16,155 bases of DNA from Acidimicrobiales bacterium (GTDB lineage Bacteria > Actinomycetota > Acidimicrobiia > Acidimicrobiales > SHLQ01). Below the pieces are notes generated by a model. That model was not told the DNA's origin and searched no databases. It was given only the letters and a program-made list of their open reading frames with translations. The DNA is taken from assembly GCA_013002375.1 (NCBI GenBank), contig JABDJW010000294.1:1-16155 (forward strand), written 5' to 3'. Below, one piece after another: positions 14,938-16,155 of this stretch. The translations under genes and the position numbers were made by a program. Every line of letters starts with the position of its first letter. Position 1 is the stretch's first letter.

Positions 14938-14966
14938 CCCCTTTTGGGGGTTTGGGGTCTGACCCC
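14929..14966 (+). repeat. Paired GGGGTCTGACCCC palindromic repeat, copy 2
   Basis: Two copies of the palindrome lie at 14929-14941 (first base A) and 14954-14966 (perfect), with a 12-base spacer, TTTTGGGGGTTT. This is the same layout as 5220-5257, including the A at the first base, but the central base is T instead of A. The pair can fold into a 12-base stem with one T-T mismatch, and TTTT follows at 14967-14970, so on the plus strand it resembles an intrinsic terminator between the convergent genes ending at 14937 and 15030. The first copy contains the stop codon of the CrtC-like gene. Confidence 0.8.
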
Positions 14967-15029
14967 TTTTGGCAGTGTTGCTGACAGTTTCGGCGGGGCG
15001 GGGGGCCGCGAACGGCTGCGGCGAGGCCT

Positions 15030-16127
15030 CTAGAGGTAGTCGGTCATCAGCAGGTCGAGGCAGGTCGAGGCCGGATTCTCGAGCCAGATGGTGTGATCGG
15101 CCGGCATGTGGCCGCGCTCGACCATCCGGTTGATCACCCGCACCACGATGGCGCAGTATCGCATCGCGGCGAAGAGCTCATAGTACCGCACGTTGTCGAT
15201 CGATCGGCCGCTCACGGCGGCGTAGTGCGTTGCCTGCTCGTCGCGGGTCGGCTCGCCCGGAAGGCGCGGCTGGCCCATGGTCTCGTGGGACCAGTGGTCG
15301 AACATCAGCCACCAGCCCAGGTCGTACACCGGCGGGCTGATGGAGGCCGCTTCGAAATCGGTCACGCACGCGGGGCTGAAGTCGCTCCAGATGATGTTGC
15401 CGGGGCGCGGATCGCCCCAGCTCAGCGCCAGTTCGGCATCGTCGGGCATGTTGGTGTCGAGCCAGGTGATCGCTTCCTCGACGCGGGGATGCACGCGATC
15501 GCCGATCTCGCGGCGGTAGTAGTCGTGCCAGAGATCGAACTGCCGTCGGGTGCCCGCCGTGACGCCGTCGGGGGTGAGCCAATCGAGCCCCGCCGCTCGC
15601 CAGTCGATCGCGTGAATCGCCGCCATGGTCTCGACTCCAGCGGTCACCAAGCGGGCTCGTTGCTCATCGGTGGCATCGACGAAGAACCCCGCGCTCGTGT
15701 AGATCGGATCCTCGACCGGAACGTCGCCGTCGACGAAACCCATGACGAAGAACTCGGCGTCGAGCACCGACGGGTCGGCCTCGAAGCCGTACAACGGCGC
15801 GATCGGCACATCGGACGACGCGGCCACGCACTCCATGACCCGGTACTGGATCTCGACCTCGCAGGATCGGTCGGATTGTTGGGGGTACACCGGCGGCTCG
15901 GGGCTCTCCCGTCGGAGGACGAATTTCTCCGGGCCCGGTCCGGTCTCGCGGTCGACGTGGGCGGTGAAGACCGAGGTCTCGGCCGAGTAGCCCGACCGGG
16001 GCGGTTCGAACGCCTCGACCTCGATCGCGGTCGCACCGTCGAGGCGCGGCAACAACCAGGCGGCCAACTCGGCTGGATCGACGGCCGCGACGTTTCCGGT
16101 CAGGCCGGATTCGTTCGATTCAGTCAT
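15030..16127 (-). CDS. ACAD10/11-like phosphotransferase (APH superfamily)
   Basis: A 365-residue kinase-fold protein of the aminoglycoside phosphotransferase (APH/choline kinase) superfamily. It shows an N-lobe with SGYSAETSVF at 45-54 as a nucleotide-loop equivalent, EKFVLRRES at 67-75 (Arg in place of the usual Lys, common in the ACAD10/11-like branch), and the catalytic loop SWGDPRPGN at 236-244 with Asp239 and Asn244, where Trp replaces the His of HGD. The metal-binding Asp is in TDFEAAS (D257). ACAD10/11 homologues phosphorylate hydroxyacyl-CoA-type substrates in fatty acid breakdown, so a role in lipid or hydroxyacid catabolism is more likely than antibiotic resistance (inference). The ATG at 16127 has a weak -10-like GAGAGT six bases upstream. 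It converges with the CrtC-like gene. Confidence 0.88.
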   Translation of the reverse strand: MTESNESGLTGNVAAVDPAELAAWLLPRLDGATAIEVEAFEPPRSGYSAETSVFTAHVDRETGPGPEKFVLRRESPEPPVYPQQSDRSCEVEIQYRVMECVAASSDVPIAPLYGFEADPSVLDAEFFVMGFVDGDVPVEDPIYTSAGFFVDATDEQRARLVTAGVETMAAIHAIDWRAAGLDWLTPDGVTAGTRRQFDLWHDYYRREIGDRVHPRVEEAITWLDTNMPDDAELALSWGDPRPGNIIWSDFSPACVTDFEAASISPPVYDLGWWLMFDHWSHETMGQPRLPGEPTRDEQATHYAAVSGRSIDNVRYYELFAAMRYCAIVVRVINRMVERGHMPADHTIWLENPASTCLDLLMTDYL

Positions 16128-16155
16128 GGCCCTACTCTCCGCGAAATCTCGTCGC

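Noticed and set aside
15030..16127. Aminoglycoside resistance kinase
   Set aside because: The WGD variant of the catalytic loop, Arg in place of the N-lobe Lys, and the metabolic context match ACAD10/11-like phosphotransferases better than resistance enzymes.

Overview
High-GC, gene-dense chromosomal DNA of an actinobacterial type. The window carries an F420-type luciferase-fold oxidoreductase, a Baeyer-Villiger-type flavin monooxygenase, several short-chain dehydrogenases (SDRs), a DUF2207 membrane protein, frequent GTG/TTG starts, and TANNNT -10 motifs 6-8 nt before start codons (leaderless transcription). I infer an environmental actinomycete, possibly of the Acidimicrobiia or mycobacteria-like lineages. 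No rRNA, tRNA, CRISPR array, insertion sequence or phage gene was seen.

Layout. 1-3295: a partial flavin monooxygenase (-) diverges from an unusual SDR with a cysteine-rich zinc-ribbon-like module (+), which converges on an SDR lacking its nucleotide-binding half (-). 3440-7317: a DUF2207 membrane protein, a palindromic repeat, a PhnD-like binding protein without a signal peptide, and a tandem NTF2/SnoaL-like protein (all +). 7344-10333: a GMC oxidoreductase (-) diverges from an MFS_3 exporter (+). 10484-13930: a tightly coupled four-gene minus-strand operon. 13957-16127: a CrtC/AttH-like protein (+), a second copy of the palindromic repeat, and an ACAD10/11-type phosphotransferase (-).

The most notable locus is the operon at 13930-10484. 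Its order is F420-type oxidoreductase, conserved partner protein, UGSC-family protein, SDR. Every junction is a 4-base start/stop overlap (GTGA, ATGA, GTGA). The UGSC gene is interrupted by an in-frame TGA exactly at the first position of its U-G-S-C motif. The frame then stays open for 79 codons to a stop that overlaps the next start, and a SECIS-like hairpin lies just after the TGA. It is best read as a 171-residue selenoprotein that a conventional gene caller would truncate to 91 residues. The UGSC family itself was previously described from marine metagenomes. What may be new is its coupling to an F420-type enzyme, an SDR and the partner protein.

The enzyme mix (monooxygenase, GMC, SDRs, F420 enzyme, CrtC-like and SnoaL-like proteins) suggests oxidative metabolism of lipids, terpenoids or other hydrophobic substrates, but no single pathway can be named from the sequence.
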